Shown: piece by piece, positions 10,757 through 22,400 of the stretch
Position numbering within the stretch: position 1 is the stretch's first letter
How the letters are laid out: every line of letters begins with the position of its first letter
NCBI RefSeq assembly: GCF_964199755.1
Contig: NC_133918.1
Coordinates: 1,674,001-1,738,000, forward strand
Reading direction: 5' to 3'
DNA length: 64,000 nucleotides
Origin: Larus michahellis
Taxonomy: Eukaryota; Chordata; Aves; Charadriiformes; Laridae
Made by a program: the position numbers and the translations under genes
The notes under the pieces: generated by a model
Databases searched by the model: none
The model's input: only the letters and a program-made list of their open reading frames with translations
What the model was told of the DNA's origin: nothing

Positions 10757-11094
10757 TTCACAGAACGGCTGGCGTTGGAAGGGACCTTAAAGATGATGGA
10801 GTTCCAACCCCCCTGCCCTGGGCAGGGACACCTCCCACCAGCCCAGGCTGCTCCAAGCCCCGGCCAACCTGGCCTTGAACCCCTCCAGGGATGGGGCAGC
10901 CACAGCTTCTCTGGGCAACCTGGGCCAGGGGCTCACCACCCTCACAGCAAACAATTTCTTCCTGAGATCCAATCCAAATTTCCCCTCCTTCAGTTTGAAA
11001 CCGTTCCCCCTCGTCCTCTCATTACACCCCCTGATCCAGAGTCCCTCCCCATCCTTCCTTGCAGGCCCCCTTTAGGGACTGGAAGGGGCTGCTA
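10757..11094 (-). mobile_element. CR1 LINE fragment, 3' end
   Basis: The plus strand reads CAGAACGGCTGGCGTTGGAAG, then the reverse-complement CR1 tail, almost word for word like the copy at 5,151-5,708. It stops near the GGGACTGGAAGGGGCTG words at about 11,094. The insertion abuts the CpG island. A long plus-strand open frame (10388-11257) simply reads through island and CR1 and is not a gene. Confidence 0.9.
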
Positions 11095-12769
11095 CAACAT
11101 TCGGGGCGAAACCAACTCGAATTCAGCCAAAAAAGCTGAGTTTCGCACGGAGTTGTGCATCGTATCGTCAGGTGTCACCGATAAAGATCTGGTAACGGTG
11201 ACCTCCGAAGAGGGAGGCTGCGGAAGCGCCTACGGAAAGGGCGTGTGTGGTGCGTGATCGAGGTTTGCTGTCACTGGGGCTATCGAACCCCCCGAGGCCC
11301 ACGGCGACGCGGTGTGGGGGTCCCCATCCTCAGCTCCCTGCAGGAGACAGAGGGGCAGGAGCGGCCGGTGCGGTCCCAGGGGAGACGGTGCCCCAGCCAG
11401 GCAGGATGGGCTCTCCATCCTCCGCGGAGGAAGCCAGGACAACGCTGTTCAGATCGGATGCGTATTTTTAAACAAACGCATTCGTGTGAAAACCTACCGC
11501 GTACACGGTTCAGTGCTAAAGATACGCAGGGATTGCAAGGGGGGCTTAGAGCTATTTGCCAACAGGGGTACTGAGCGTCCAGAATTCCCAGATTCGGAGC
11601 TTTTCCAGTTGGATGTACTCGACATTAGGATCCCAGATCCTCTAACATGAGGATCATCTAGCTTCTATTTTGAGGATAAACCCATTTGCACCTCTTTGTT
11701 CAACCTGGCTCTCTAAGTTTCTTGTCATATATCGTACAGTTGGGGTATATTTTCATATACATTTTCATATATCATATAGCTGGGGTATATTCAGTAAAAA
11801 TACGTTTTGGGAAAAATAATACTCCAAATCTTTAGGAAGGGAAAACTTCCCAGTGGATTCTAGTTTGTACAAAATTTGGCTGCATTCCCTGGGACAGCAA
11901 AAGGATTGCAGAATAGCTTCCTTCTCGAACGGGCCTGAGTGGAGACTGGCATCTCAGTAAAACTTTGGAAGAAATTTCCAAAATCTACGTAAGAGCGCTC
12001 CGAGAAATTCACCCTCGGAAACAGCCGATGGGTATTTTTTCTGAGACTCTCCACCCCCAATTTGGGCAAACAGCGGGGCGCTGGCCTATAGACCTTCCCT
12101 GCTAATAGCAAAGCACAGCAAATTTGTAAAGAGCGTAAGCGATGTTTTAGATAACGGGTGTGAAAATACACCCCACGGGAGGAGCACCGTGCCAGTGGCC
12201 GTCACCCTGCGACCACCAGCGTCACTCCCAATGTGAGAAATGCTCCTTATCCAACACCAACGGCTCAGGCCGTGAACGATACGAAGCACGTTGTATTTGA
12301 ACATTCCCGCAAGAACGAGTGACCTAGCAAGCAGGCACACTTTTGGTTCTTGAAACACACCTTTTTATTTCCTAATCCCCATTTTCCCTCCCATTTCCCG
12401 TTGGTTAGGTACTCCGGGGTTCACAGCCTCTCCGGAGCGCCTCAGATCCTTCCCGGATGTCCTGCCCTCTCTTTACTTCTCCTTATGTTACACCTAAAGG
12501 GATTATCTGACTAGTTTATTTCTTTCCTTTTTGGTAAAATTGCCCAATGTCACTAGCCCTGGGTAAATGTTTGACCACCCTTCTAGTCACTAATCCGGTA
12601 GGAATCAGTTTGTCCTTCTGTCCGTGCGATAAGAGATGTTCCACAAGCCTTTGCTGGAGCCTCTTGGTCTAGTCGTTCCCTTATCGTGTCACCTCCGATG
12701 GAAACGGCTTTTTTCCGCTGCAAAAACAAGACCTGCCTTTCTCACACCAACAGGCGCGATGGCGGCCCA
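11095..12769. other. Intergenic upstream of LMNB2
   Basis: No exon was recognised. An imperfect tandem duplication lies at 11,725-11,791. The rest is AT-richer single-copy-looking DNA that leads into the LMNB2 CpG island. Confidence 0.5.
11725..11791. repeat. Imperfect 40-bp-period tandem duplication
   Basis: A 27-nt block starting TCATATATC and ending GGGGTATATT occurs at 11,725-11,751 and again at 11,765-11,791 with three mismatches. It is a small local duplication with no visible function. Confidence 0.8.
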
Positions 12770-13129
12770 GGGTGCGGGACAGAGGCCGGCGGCTCCTGCC
12801 AGGGTGGGGACCCACGGGGGGACCCGCACCCCCCAGCCCTGGTCGGCTGCTGGAGCGGGGCCGGGAAGAGCTGCCGGGGAGCCTGAGAGGAGCAACCCTG
12901 GTCCCTCACGGCTTCATTAACGAAAAAACCCCTTGCCTTCAAGATCGGCCCCTCGCTTTCTGCGCTTTACTGGCGCTCAGGACCACCCAGTTGTGTATTT
13001 TAACGGGCGGCACGAGCCACGCTTCAGAATCAGGAGCATCCCGGGGCCTGCCGGGCAGCCCGCGAAATGGACGACGGCGGGAACTGCACCTCCCGGCGCG
13101 CCCTGCGGCGCGGCCATCTTGGCGCCGAG

Positions 13130-13148
13130 ACTTCATTTCCCAGGCGGC
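13130..13148 (+). promoter_or_regulatory. LMNB2: ZNF143/SBS-like site in LMNB2 promoter
   Basis: The plus strand reads ACTTCATTTCCCAGGCGGC, matching the ACTACAnTTCCCAG core with one change. A weaker related site is at 13083-13101. The two flank a YY1-like GCCATCTTG. Confidence 0.65.
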
Positions 13149-13170
13149 GCGGCGGCGGGGGAGGTGATGT

Positions 13171-13180
13171 CCGCCATCTT
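13171..13180 (-). promoter_or_regulatory. LMNB2: YY1-like site in LMNB2 promoter
   Basis: CCGCCATCTT on the plus strand is the reverse complement of the AAnATGGCGG YY1 core. A second copy, cGGCCATCTT, lies at 13111-13120. Tandem YY1 sites about 75-140 bp before the start codon are common in TATA-less vertebrate promoters. Confidence 0.65.
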
Positions 13181-13251
13181 AGCGCTGCCTCCTCCCCCGG
13201 TGCGGCTGGATTGAATGAGCCCGCTGCCCGCCCGCCCGCGAATTGAGCGCC

Positions 13252-13452
13252 ATGTCAGGCACCCCGAGCCGCGGTACCCCCGGCGGGACCCCGCTGTCGC
13301 CGACTCGCATCTCCCGCCTGCAGGAGAAGGAGGAGCTGCGGCAGCTCAATGACCGCCTGGCCGTTTACATCGACCGTGTGCGGGCGCTGGAGCTGGAGAA
13401 TGACCGGCTGCTGCTGAAGATCTCCGAGAAGGAGGAGGTCACCACCCGGGAG
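13252..13452 (+). CDS. LMNB2: LMNB2 coding exon 1
   Basis: Residues 1-67. It encodes the Gly/Thr/Pro head ([11 protein letters not shown], mitotic CDK site at Ser16), the start of coil 1A ([20 protein letters not shown]) and the conserved [14 protein letters not shown] segment. It ends TTRE in phase 0 with donor GTACGG. In LMNA the first coding exon continues much further, so this intron position splits what is one exon there. Confidence 0.96.
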
Positions 13453-16400
13453 GTACGGCCCGGGCCGGCCTGCTGGCTTTCGGCCGCGGCTCCGGGGCGG
13501 GAGGGCGAGCGGCGGCGGCCCGCTGGAGGCGTTTTCCCGCTCCATCCCGGGGAGGGGGCCCGGCGGCCCAGGGGCTCGGCCGACCGGGTCCCGCGGGGCG
13601 CGCTGTGGCGGCTCCGCGCGGCCGCGGGCTCGGCGGCGCCATGCGCGGCCCGCCGCGCCGCTCCCGCCGGCGCTGGCCTGGGCTGCCCCGGGGCAGCGGG
13701 CTCGGCTGTGCCGGGCCGCTGGGCTCGGGGCTGAGGGCGAGAGCTACGGGGGTCGGGCGGAGCTTCGGGCGGGGGGGTTGTGGGGACCTGGCGCCTGCCT
13801 GTGTCCGTGTGGCCCCGCGGGGGCTGTCGGGGGCTCTCCGGCCGCGGCGCTGAGCGGAGAGGTTGCTGGTGACACGGTGAAGGCGGCTCGGCCCGGGATG
13901 GCCGCCGAGTGAAAATTCGACACCCGGAACGGTGCCGGCGCCGTTGGCGGGAGCGGGCCTGGCGGCGGCCGCCTCCCCCGCGCAGCGCCTCTGGGCGGCG
14001 GGGCGGGGGCGGCGCTCCGCTGGCCGGCGGGAGTCGCACGGACCCCGCTCTCCCGCCGGGCCCAGCGGGCGGCACGGAGCGCCCCGTTCCCGGGCGCCGC
14101 TCAGGCTCGGCGTTGGTCTCACCCGCGGCGGGCCGGTTCTTCGCGGCGGTTCGCGGTGCAGTGGGTGTGCTGGACCCCGTGCTGAGCTGTGACCTGAACG
14201 TTACTTTTTCTTTCTTTATCCTGACGGCTGATGTGATGAGATGAAAAATTTGAAAGGGTTTAGACTAACTTTGCCTCTCGACAGAGGAAGTCTTTCTTAG
14301 TCCCCGCAAATGCCAGGAATCAAATCCTTGGAGCGCGAAGTGCTCTTTGCTGACGGTCCCCATCATGGAAGGGCGTCTGAGCCGCTTCCTGTGGTCTTGG
14401 AGGCAAAACGGGCCGATCCTTTTTCCTAAGCCGTGTTTCGCTTTTCCCTCTTCTGTCGTATCTGCTTTCCCCCATGACTCTTCCTTCCCCGATGGAGGAA
14501 GGAAATGGTCAGTGACACGGCTGGGGACGGTCCCACCCATCCTGTACCAGCCCGACGCCCCTCTCCATCTGTTGGAGGCAGGCTGCAAGGTAAGGTGTCC
14601 CACCTCTGAGGTGAAGTTAAACTTCAGTGGGAAGCCAGTAGATAACAGCCTTGACGGTAATTTGTGCGATGCAATGGGTTGCTTTGCCACTGTGTAGGCT
14701 TCTTCCCCCCCCCCCCCCCCCCCTCCTTTTAAGGGTCTAGTTTGATGATGCTGGAGGTGGTGGGGGGAGGTTTTGAATTCATTTATTTTAAGCAGACCAG
14801 GTACGATAGTGTCTTGTTTTGGGAGTGGTTAGCCTACTTGCAATCAGTGTACACCCAGGATTCGAGTACCTTAAAGTACCTTTGTACCACTTAATGATAT
14901 GTTATAACTTCCATGTTTTCAAAATAACTAGATATTTCTAAACATAAATCATGGCTACATCAATCGTCCTATGTGAAATCGTGCTATAAACAAAATAACC
15001 ACGTGTGATTCAGGGAGCTTCCAAGTTGTAGATTGCTGGAGGCTAGAAGGAGTATGCCTTTTAAATGTAGAAGGCAGAATGTAATCCTATTGACAGCAAA
15101 CATGTAAAAAGAGTAAGAACAGGGCAAGCAGAAAACATAGATATAATCTCGTTAAATTTCTAATATGAGCATAAACTGACTCCTAATACCAGTTCTGTGT
15201 GTTTTCAATTCTGGAAGTATACTCCGATGCGGTAATCGGAAAATAAAGTTGAGGATTTTCATATAAATATTTTGCTTACTTTGCCCTCGAGCTTTCCTTC
15301 TTCAGTTTTCTCCCAGACTTCAAAAAATGTCCGAACTCTTAGATACATTCCAGCAAACTTTGTCAGGATTCCTTGAGCTCTTCTTTGATGCGTCAGAGAC
15401 AATGTAAGATTCTGGTCTCTGGATCATGTTTGTTAAATGCTTCTCCCACCGCTTTAGGACAGCTTGTTTATTCTTTATGTGTGTCCAGAAAAGGAGACTT
15501 TATAGTCGTATTGTTTTGATCCGGGATAGTGGTTTAGGACTGTGGGAGAAATAAAACTTTGGATGTCTGTCAGATTTTGGGTTTACTGGAATGGGAGAAT
15601 CCTGTCCTTTCACTTTCAGAATCAACTTTCACTTTCAGAATCAATCTAGTAAACTGGATTTTCTGCTGACAACTCAGTTGTTAACAGAATTTGTGCTCGT
15701 AAAATGAGTAGGCTTAGCATGAAATAAGATATTAATTAAAAATAAACCCTCCAAACCCCACAGAAAGCCCCAAAAAAATCAAACAAACCCCAAAGCAACT
15801 CTAATTTCTGTGTAGAACAGTTAAGCGTAGTTCAGTGATGTTGACGTACTGTTCTGGCTACATCGTTCTGTCTTTGTATCTATTAGCTCTGTGTGCTTAA
15901 AATAGGTTATTTTCTTTTCCCAGGGTGTTCACGATGAGAATTCTCCTTGGTTGTCTTCAACTGTGTGTAAATTTGACTCAGATTTTTTTCTAGGTGTTTT
16001 TTTTTAAGCTTTCTAAATAGTCTAATATTTTTGGCTTATCGCTGGTAGTGGCAGGGAACATCGTCTGCCACCGTGGTAGGTGGAATGATGCGTGTTGTGG
16101 GATGGCAAGCAGGAGTCACCGCTCGCCAGTGGGCTCTGTCAACACCTGAGACTTTTGCCTTGAGAGCAGGTGATGGGTCCATAATCCAAGGCAAATGGGA
16201 GGTTGAGGATTGCTATCACGAGAGAGATGTTTGTCTGTTGCTGGTCACTCCGGTATCCCGCAGTGACCATGTCTGAGAAAGGAGCATCCTCTCCCCCCAC
16301 CCCTGCCTGCATGGGAACAAAGGGTTGGCAGTTCTGATCTAGTTTCAAGGCTCTGGTTTAGGGGAATATCTTCTAGAGGAGAGAAGTTCTGCTGATGCTG

Positions 16401-19400
16401 TTCAGACAAGGACCATAGTCACTGTTCTACCAGAGACTCCTTAATCATCAGCTGGTCACAATGTTCTTTTTGCCTGTTGTTTTACTCACCCATCTGCAGA
16501 AGACAGAAAAAAAGCATCCACCTTCTCCTCTGCTGGGCAATCTTTTACAGACCACAGCTGTGTCATGGCCTTGGAACAAAGTAGCTCCTGTTGCTCTTTG
16601 AGGAACACAGGGCTGCCACCTCTTGACAGTAGAGAAAAGGAATTTTGCAGAAGTTGAGATTCATCTCTAGTCCTATACTAATTGTAGCCCTTGTTCCTGC
16701 TTTCCTAACCCTGACCAGTCCTGTTCTATCTTTACTTGTAGGCCTCTAGAGAAATAAATATGTATACAGTAAGCCCTCAGACAAATACGAAAAAATACTT
16801 CGCTTGTGTAGCTGGGGGAACCTGTAGATGTTCTCATTCCTTCTCTGCTCTCTTGCCTGAATATCCTTGTGTAGCTTAGCCTATGACAGAAGAGAAATTT
16901 AGCTAATCCCCTTGTTTTTCTACCTCCCTAGTATATGACTGATGCTGTTCTTGCCGTGTTGGGTTCATGGTCACAATAACCTAATTTGTGAGGCTGGGAG
17001 GGGGAATACTGGAAGGGCTAAGAGGAAGAGAGTCCTAGAGCTCTCCTCAATTCCCTTTCTACTAGCTCCTTCCCCTCCCCTGCAGTGCTTATGATTGCAG
17101 CCTTCCAGAAAAGATGTCTTGATAGTCATGGGAGTGGTTACTACCCTGTTCTGAGGACATCCCGCTGTTCTCACCCACAGAAAGGAGTAGGGAGAAAAAA
17201 AGAGAAGATCCCTGGGAGCCCTCAGCCACTGACACCAATTGCCCTTGTGACAAAAGCAGTATCTACAGAGGGTTCCCTCTTCACCTGTGTCTTCCCACCT
17301 CTGTGGGTGTGACTGCAGGTGGCTGCAATCTTGTGTGGCACAGCTATCAGAACTTTCACTCCAGTCTCACCTGGTCTCCGCTTATCTGCTAACGCTGCAG
17401 CTACTGTGCCCTTTGTGTGCACCATGTGGAATAACCAGAGCTGTTGTCATGACCAGGCCTGGTGTTGCCTAGTTGCCACCTGCAAAACACATATTCAGGT
17501 GCTGCAGTGGATGGCGGGTCACTCAAGAGTTGGAGCCTCCAAGACATGGGGCTGAGTGAGTGATCTTCTGGTGCTATAGACATCATCTAGGAGGTGATGG
17601 TGGTGATATGCAACACGCATCTACATTGTTCTTGAGAACTTGACTGGTGTTCTTGGCGAATCTGAGCCATAGCTGACTGGCAGTCCTTCATCAATCCATA
17701 ATAGGGTGAATAAGAACATATTGATCCACATGTGGTGGGAATACACTTATGTTTTGCACGTTAATGGACATTATTGAGATTAATGTTTCATCACCAAATT
17801 TGTCTGGATTCACTTGTGGTTGGATGGGGCATGCATCTTGCCTAGCATGTAGGTTCATTGCCTTCTTGGCATGTTCCCTGTGTCTTCATTGAGTGACGTC
17901 TTGCAGCTTTTATCAAATGATTGCTGTGGGATGGTCTGTGTTGTGTGTCTATCCATTGAGCTTTGAGTGCTCCCAGCAGAGGTTGGTATATTGAAGAGGA
18001 TCCAACAGTCCTGCCTTTCAGACTGTGCTTTGGAAACATCTCTACTTTCTTATTCTCCACGTGCTCTATTTCTTTGTTCCCTGTGTTGCCCAATTACAAA
18101 CTTGCAGGCTCCTTTGCTGGCAAAAGAGGAAAAAAATAAAAGTGAAAGCACATTTGTAGTGCAATTTGTAGGGCGTCCAACTTGGCCTCTGTGCGGGAAG
18201 AGTTAGGCTTGGGTACATTGAGATGTAGTGTATCAGGCTGTAGCGTTCTGGTTCCTGCTGAACTCTGTTTTGAGGTTTTTGTTTTATTTCTTCAATCACT
18301 TTGAGATGGGGAGGTAGTGGGGCTACGTTTTCAGAGTGGAGGGACCCATTTGCTGGCCTAACCTGTCATCTGGGGAGGTTTGCTGCTTCTCAGGGGCTTC
18401 CGTTCTGGATGTTGTAGGGAGGCTGCTGAGGTTCACTCGACTGTGTGACCATTATCCCTGCCTCCCTTCTGTGTAGGCACCAGTGATGCTGGCAAGGGTG
18501 ACCCAAAAAGTATTAAACGTGATGACATGTCTCTGAATGATTGTTAATGGCGTGGGGATGGGGAAGGTTTTGAGGATGGTTGAGCAGATCCTGCTGAGCA
18601 ACACTGGGTAGCACAAGTGCTATTGGCAACAGGATATGGGTTTCTACAACCATGGAACCGTCTTTCAGGATTCATGACTACTTCAAAGAGACAGGATCCA
18701 CCTGGCTAAGTAGGGCGAATTATCTTTGCCAACAGGGCTGGTCAGCCTGCTAAGAAGAACTTTAAACTGGGAATGATGGGAGAGGGAGAGATTCTTCTCT
18801 CAGTTAAGATCGGGTGAGGAAGTGGTGGATGGGATAGGCAAGCAAAAGGCCTGGGGTTATGTGAAAAAAAGAGGAAGCAACAGAAAAAGGATGAAATCAA
18901 AATGCCCCAAGCATAGGCATGTAAAGAACGAAGTGCCTACAGGACAGCCCTGTGGGGAAAGCTCCCCTGCTCTTCCTGGGGATTCATCATCATGCTTGGG
19001 TGCCTCCCTGAAACGCCTGTAACACAATGTGTGCAGCACAAGGAACAAACAGGGAGAATGAGAAGTCTGGGCAGTTGCAGAACTAGGACCTCACTGGGAT
19101 CAGGGGTAGCTTGTACGACTGGAGTGCTACGACAGCTGGGTACAAGCTTTTCAGGTGAGCGAGTTGCCCTTTATGAGAGAGCAGTGGGAATGCCTGGAGT
19201 TCTGCATAAGGACAAGTTATGAGCTACCTGAAAACTTGTTGGTCAGGATTGGTGTGCAGACCAAGATGGGTGACATTGTGGTATGTGTCTGCTACTGATC
19301 TGATCAAGAAGAAGAGTTAAACGAGGCTTCCTTCAGTCAACTGCGAGAAGCCTCACATGCCCTAGTCTTTGTGCTCTGCTGGACCTAATACTTAATATAT

Positions 19401-22400
19401 AAGGAAGAACTGGTCAGGGATGTCAAGGTCAGGGCAGTGACCATGAGACGGAGGATCTTTAGAGGATGGAGCAGAACAAAAAGCAAGACCAGAACCCTGG
19501 ATATCAGGAGAGTAGACTTTAGCCTTTTCAGGGCTCTGCTTGGAAGAATCCCATGGGTTACAGCCCTGGAGAGAAAAGAGGTCCATGAGAGCTGGGCTAA
19601 CCTCCTGGGCTTACCTCAAGGGTAACCTCCTCCAAGCTCAAGCGTGGTCTGTCCTAACAATCAGGAAATGAAGCAAAGGCGGCAGGAGACCTGTATGGAT
19701 GAGCAAAGAGGTCCTGGCTAAACTCAGACGTTAAGGAAGGCTGGTGTACTCAGTGCCTTCTTGTGGTCAGACCAGCCTTCAGGAATCCCAGGCCCCTGAG
19801 ACGAGAGGGGAAGTCTGGTGCAAGGAAGACTTACTCTTGCTAGAAGAGGATCAGGGTAGGAAATATCTAAACAAATCAGACATAAGTCTGTGGGACCTGA
19901 TGGGTTGCACCCATGAGTGCCAAGGGAACTGACTGACGTAATTGTGAGGTTACCCTTAGTTATCTTTGAAAGATCACGATGATTAGGAAATATTCCTGAA
20001 GACTGAAAGAAAGCTAATGTCATCTTCAGGAGTGGCAAGAAGGAAGATCCAGAGAACTCTACAGGCCAATCAACCTCACCTCGATTCCTGGAAGGTGATG
20101 TCTTTTTTTCCTCCCCATGCCTGCTTGGACTCTGCGTGGCCTCTGTAGGAGCCTTTGGTAGGGGATGTTGTTCAAGCCTTTTAAGAGTCCAGGCAGAGTG
20201 TTTTAGCTCAGTCTCCCCTTTCTGAAGGCTTGTTGACTTTTCAAGCCCTTGTTCATGTGCTCGTTCCCTTGTCCGCTGCTTCCCTTTAAAAAAGCCATAC
20301 TGTGTGACTGTGCTTTCTCCACTCTGTCGTGCTTATGCATGTACCCACTGCTTTTTTTTTTTTTACTGGATTTGTCACAAATACCTGCTCCCTGGTTGAC
20401 TGAGCAAGGCCAGTACGTTGTGAAACTGTTTTGCACAAGTCATATTGATTTTTCCTCAGTATGACTCTTACTCATGTGCCCCGTAATTCTGTTCTTCAGG
20501 TTAATGTCTACTGTCCTGCCACAGACTTCAGAGTTTAGTGATAGGTAGTTCCTATTTCAGAAGATTGTATGGCGTGAGCCATCTTCTAATTATCTGGTAC
20601 AAAAGTGTATTCTAAATGAGAGATTAAGTAACATACTGATGGATTTAGGTTCAAAAAGTGGGATTTATAATGCTGTTAATACTTTCTAAATGTGATGGTT
20701 TCTTACTGCTTGTTTTGTTGATTTGTTCTATGATACTTTCAACTGATGCTAAAGTTGCGAAATGTCTTAAAGATACCTCTGGTGCAGATATAAGTCAAAA
20801 AACCCCCCAAACAACCAAAAAACCATCAAACCCAAAAGTTACGTCTTCACTGCTTTTTTTTTTTTTGATGGTGGTTCTACATAAACTGATCGATGTGGGG
20901 CCAGGGACTCTCACATATGCCTTCTTCGTGAGCAGAGCAACAGCAATTACTTGCTACACCATTCATGAGTTGTTCTTCAGGCTTCTCTTTTTAACTTGCC
21001 GTGTTGTATTGTGATTAACAGAGGTCGTGATCGATGTTATTTTTCTTGTCTGTACGGGACCTTGGCTTGTTGAAAAATGCTTTACTGTGTCTCACATCCT
21101 CCTTGTTTCGAGCATCTTAAAACCTTTTGTATGTATGGTCTGTGATGAGCTCTCTATATAATAAAGAGTTTTCTAAAGCTTTCTAAAAAGATTTTATTTT
21201 TAACTGCTTTTTTACTTATTTTAACAAATACCTCAGTGTTCCCCAGTTGCCATACTGAAACAATTGCAACAGTTGTAGATTTGTATTATTTTTTTTCTTG
21301 GCTTCTCTTGCTTCTGTAAGGATGCTGAAATCAAGTCAACTGAGGTTCTTAACAGTGTCTTGGCAAATCTGCTCCTATGTGCTGCTGACAACCAGGTGAA
21401 GAGTTGCTTTCTCTCTTGTGGCCTTCTAGATACGCGCCTCGCTGCTAGCGTATGAAAACATAGCTCAGGCATCACCTCCTGGATTACAGCTTGGGCTAAT
21501 TAAAACCTGTAAGAATTTGCTTTTTCTGCCTCTCTGATCTCCTGTAATGCCCCTGTTTTCCTTTATAGCTGGTGGTCAATAATCACTGTGTAAATCAATG
21601 TGGTTTCTGTGTTCTGAATGCTGCTTGCAGTTCTCTTAACCTATTTTGAAACATCCAGAGCCTGGAAATGTTGTGTGTAAGGAAAAGGTGACAAAGATGA
21701 GCAGAGCAGCAGAATAATTTCTGACCAGGGGTAAATCTGGAAAAGGCATGAGAAGAAACCTGAGTCACGAGTCCAAACAAAGAGATTTCTATAGGAAGCA
21801 AATATTCAACATTTCTCACAACACAGGCAGGTCCTGCCTGATGAACCTGATCTCCTTCTATGACAAGATGACCCAATCATTGGACGAGGGAAAGGCTGTG
21901 GATATTGTCTACCCGGACTTTTGAAAAGCCTTTGACGCTGTTCCCCATAGAACTCTCATGGAAAAAGTGGCTGCTCATGGCCTGGATGAGCAGACGATCA
22001 GCCGGATCAAGCACTGGCTGGATGGACGGTCCCAAAGAGTGGTGGTCAATGGAGTTAAATCCAGCTGGTGGCTGCTCACAAGTGGTGTTCCTCAGGGCTC
22101 AGCGTTGGGACCATTTCTCTTTAACATCTTTATTGAGTATATTGATGATCTCGATAAGGACATAGAGTGTATCGTCAGTAAGTTCGCAGATGACACCAAG
22201 CTAAGCGGGAGTGTTGGTCTGCATGAGAATGGGGAGGCTCTACAGAGAGACTTGGATAGATTGGACCGATGGGCCAATGCTAACGGTATGAGCTTCAACA
22301 AGGCCAAGTGCCGGTCCTGCACTTGGGCCACAACAACCCCATGCAGCGCTACAGGCTGGGGGCAGCGTGGCTGGAGAGCTGCCTGGCAGAAAAGGACCTG

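Larger units (their letters stand above)
12770..14160 (+). promoter_or_regulatory. LMNB2: LMNB2 CpG-island promoter and first exon region
   Basis: A strongly CpG-rich region spans the promoter, the first coding exon (13,252-13,452) and the start of intron 1. No TATA box is evident, which is usual for lamin B genes. Directly upstream of the ATG lie two SBS-like sites (13083-13101 and 13130-13148), two YY1-like sites (13111-13120 and 13171-13180) and a TTGGCGCC E2F-like word at 13119-13126. The set suggests constitutive and proliferation-linked expression. The transcription start is not determinable by eye but is probably between 13,130 and 13,200. Confidence 0.85.

Noticed and set aside
10388-11257. 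289-codon plus-strand frame
   Set aside because: It reads through the CpG island and straight into an antisense CR1. There is no domain, and the frame is explained by GC content.
1-13000. GADD45B, expected upstream of LMNB2 from human synteny
   Set aside because: I looked for its conserved N-terminal and core words in the frames and found none. It must lie left of the window or elsewhere.
13365-14122. Long minus-strand frames of 227-236 codons
   Set aside because: They are antisense to LMNB2 exon 1 and its CpG island. The Pro/Arg/Ala-rich composition is typical of GC-rich DNA read backwards.
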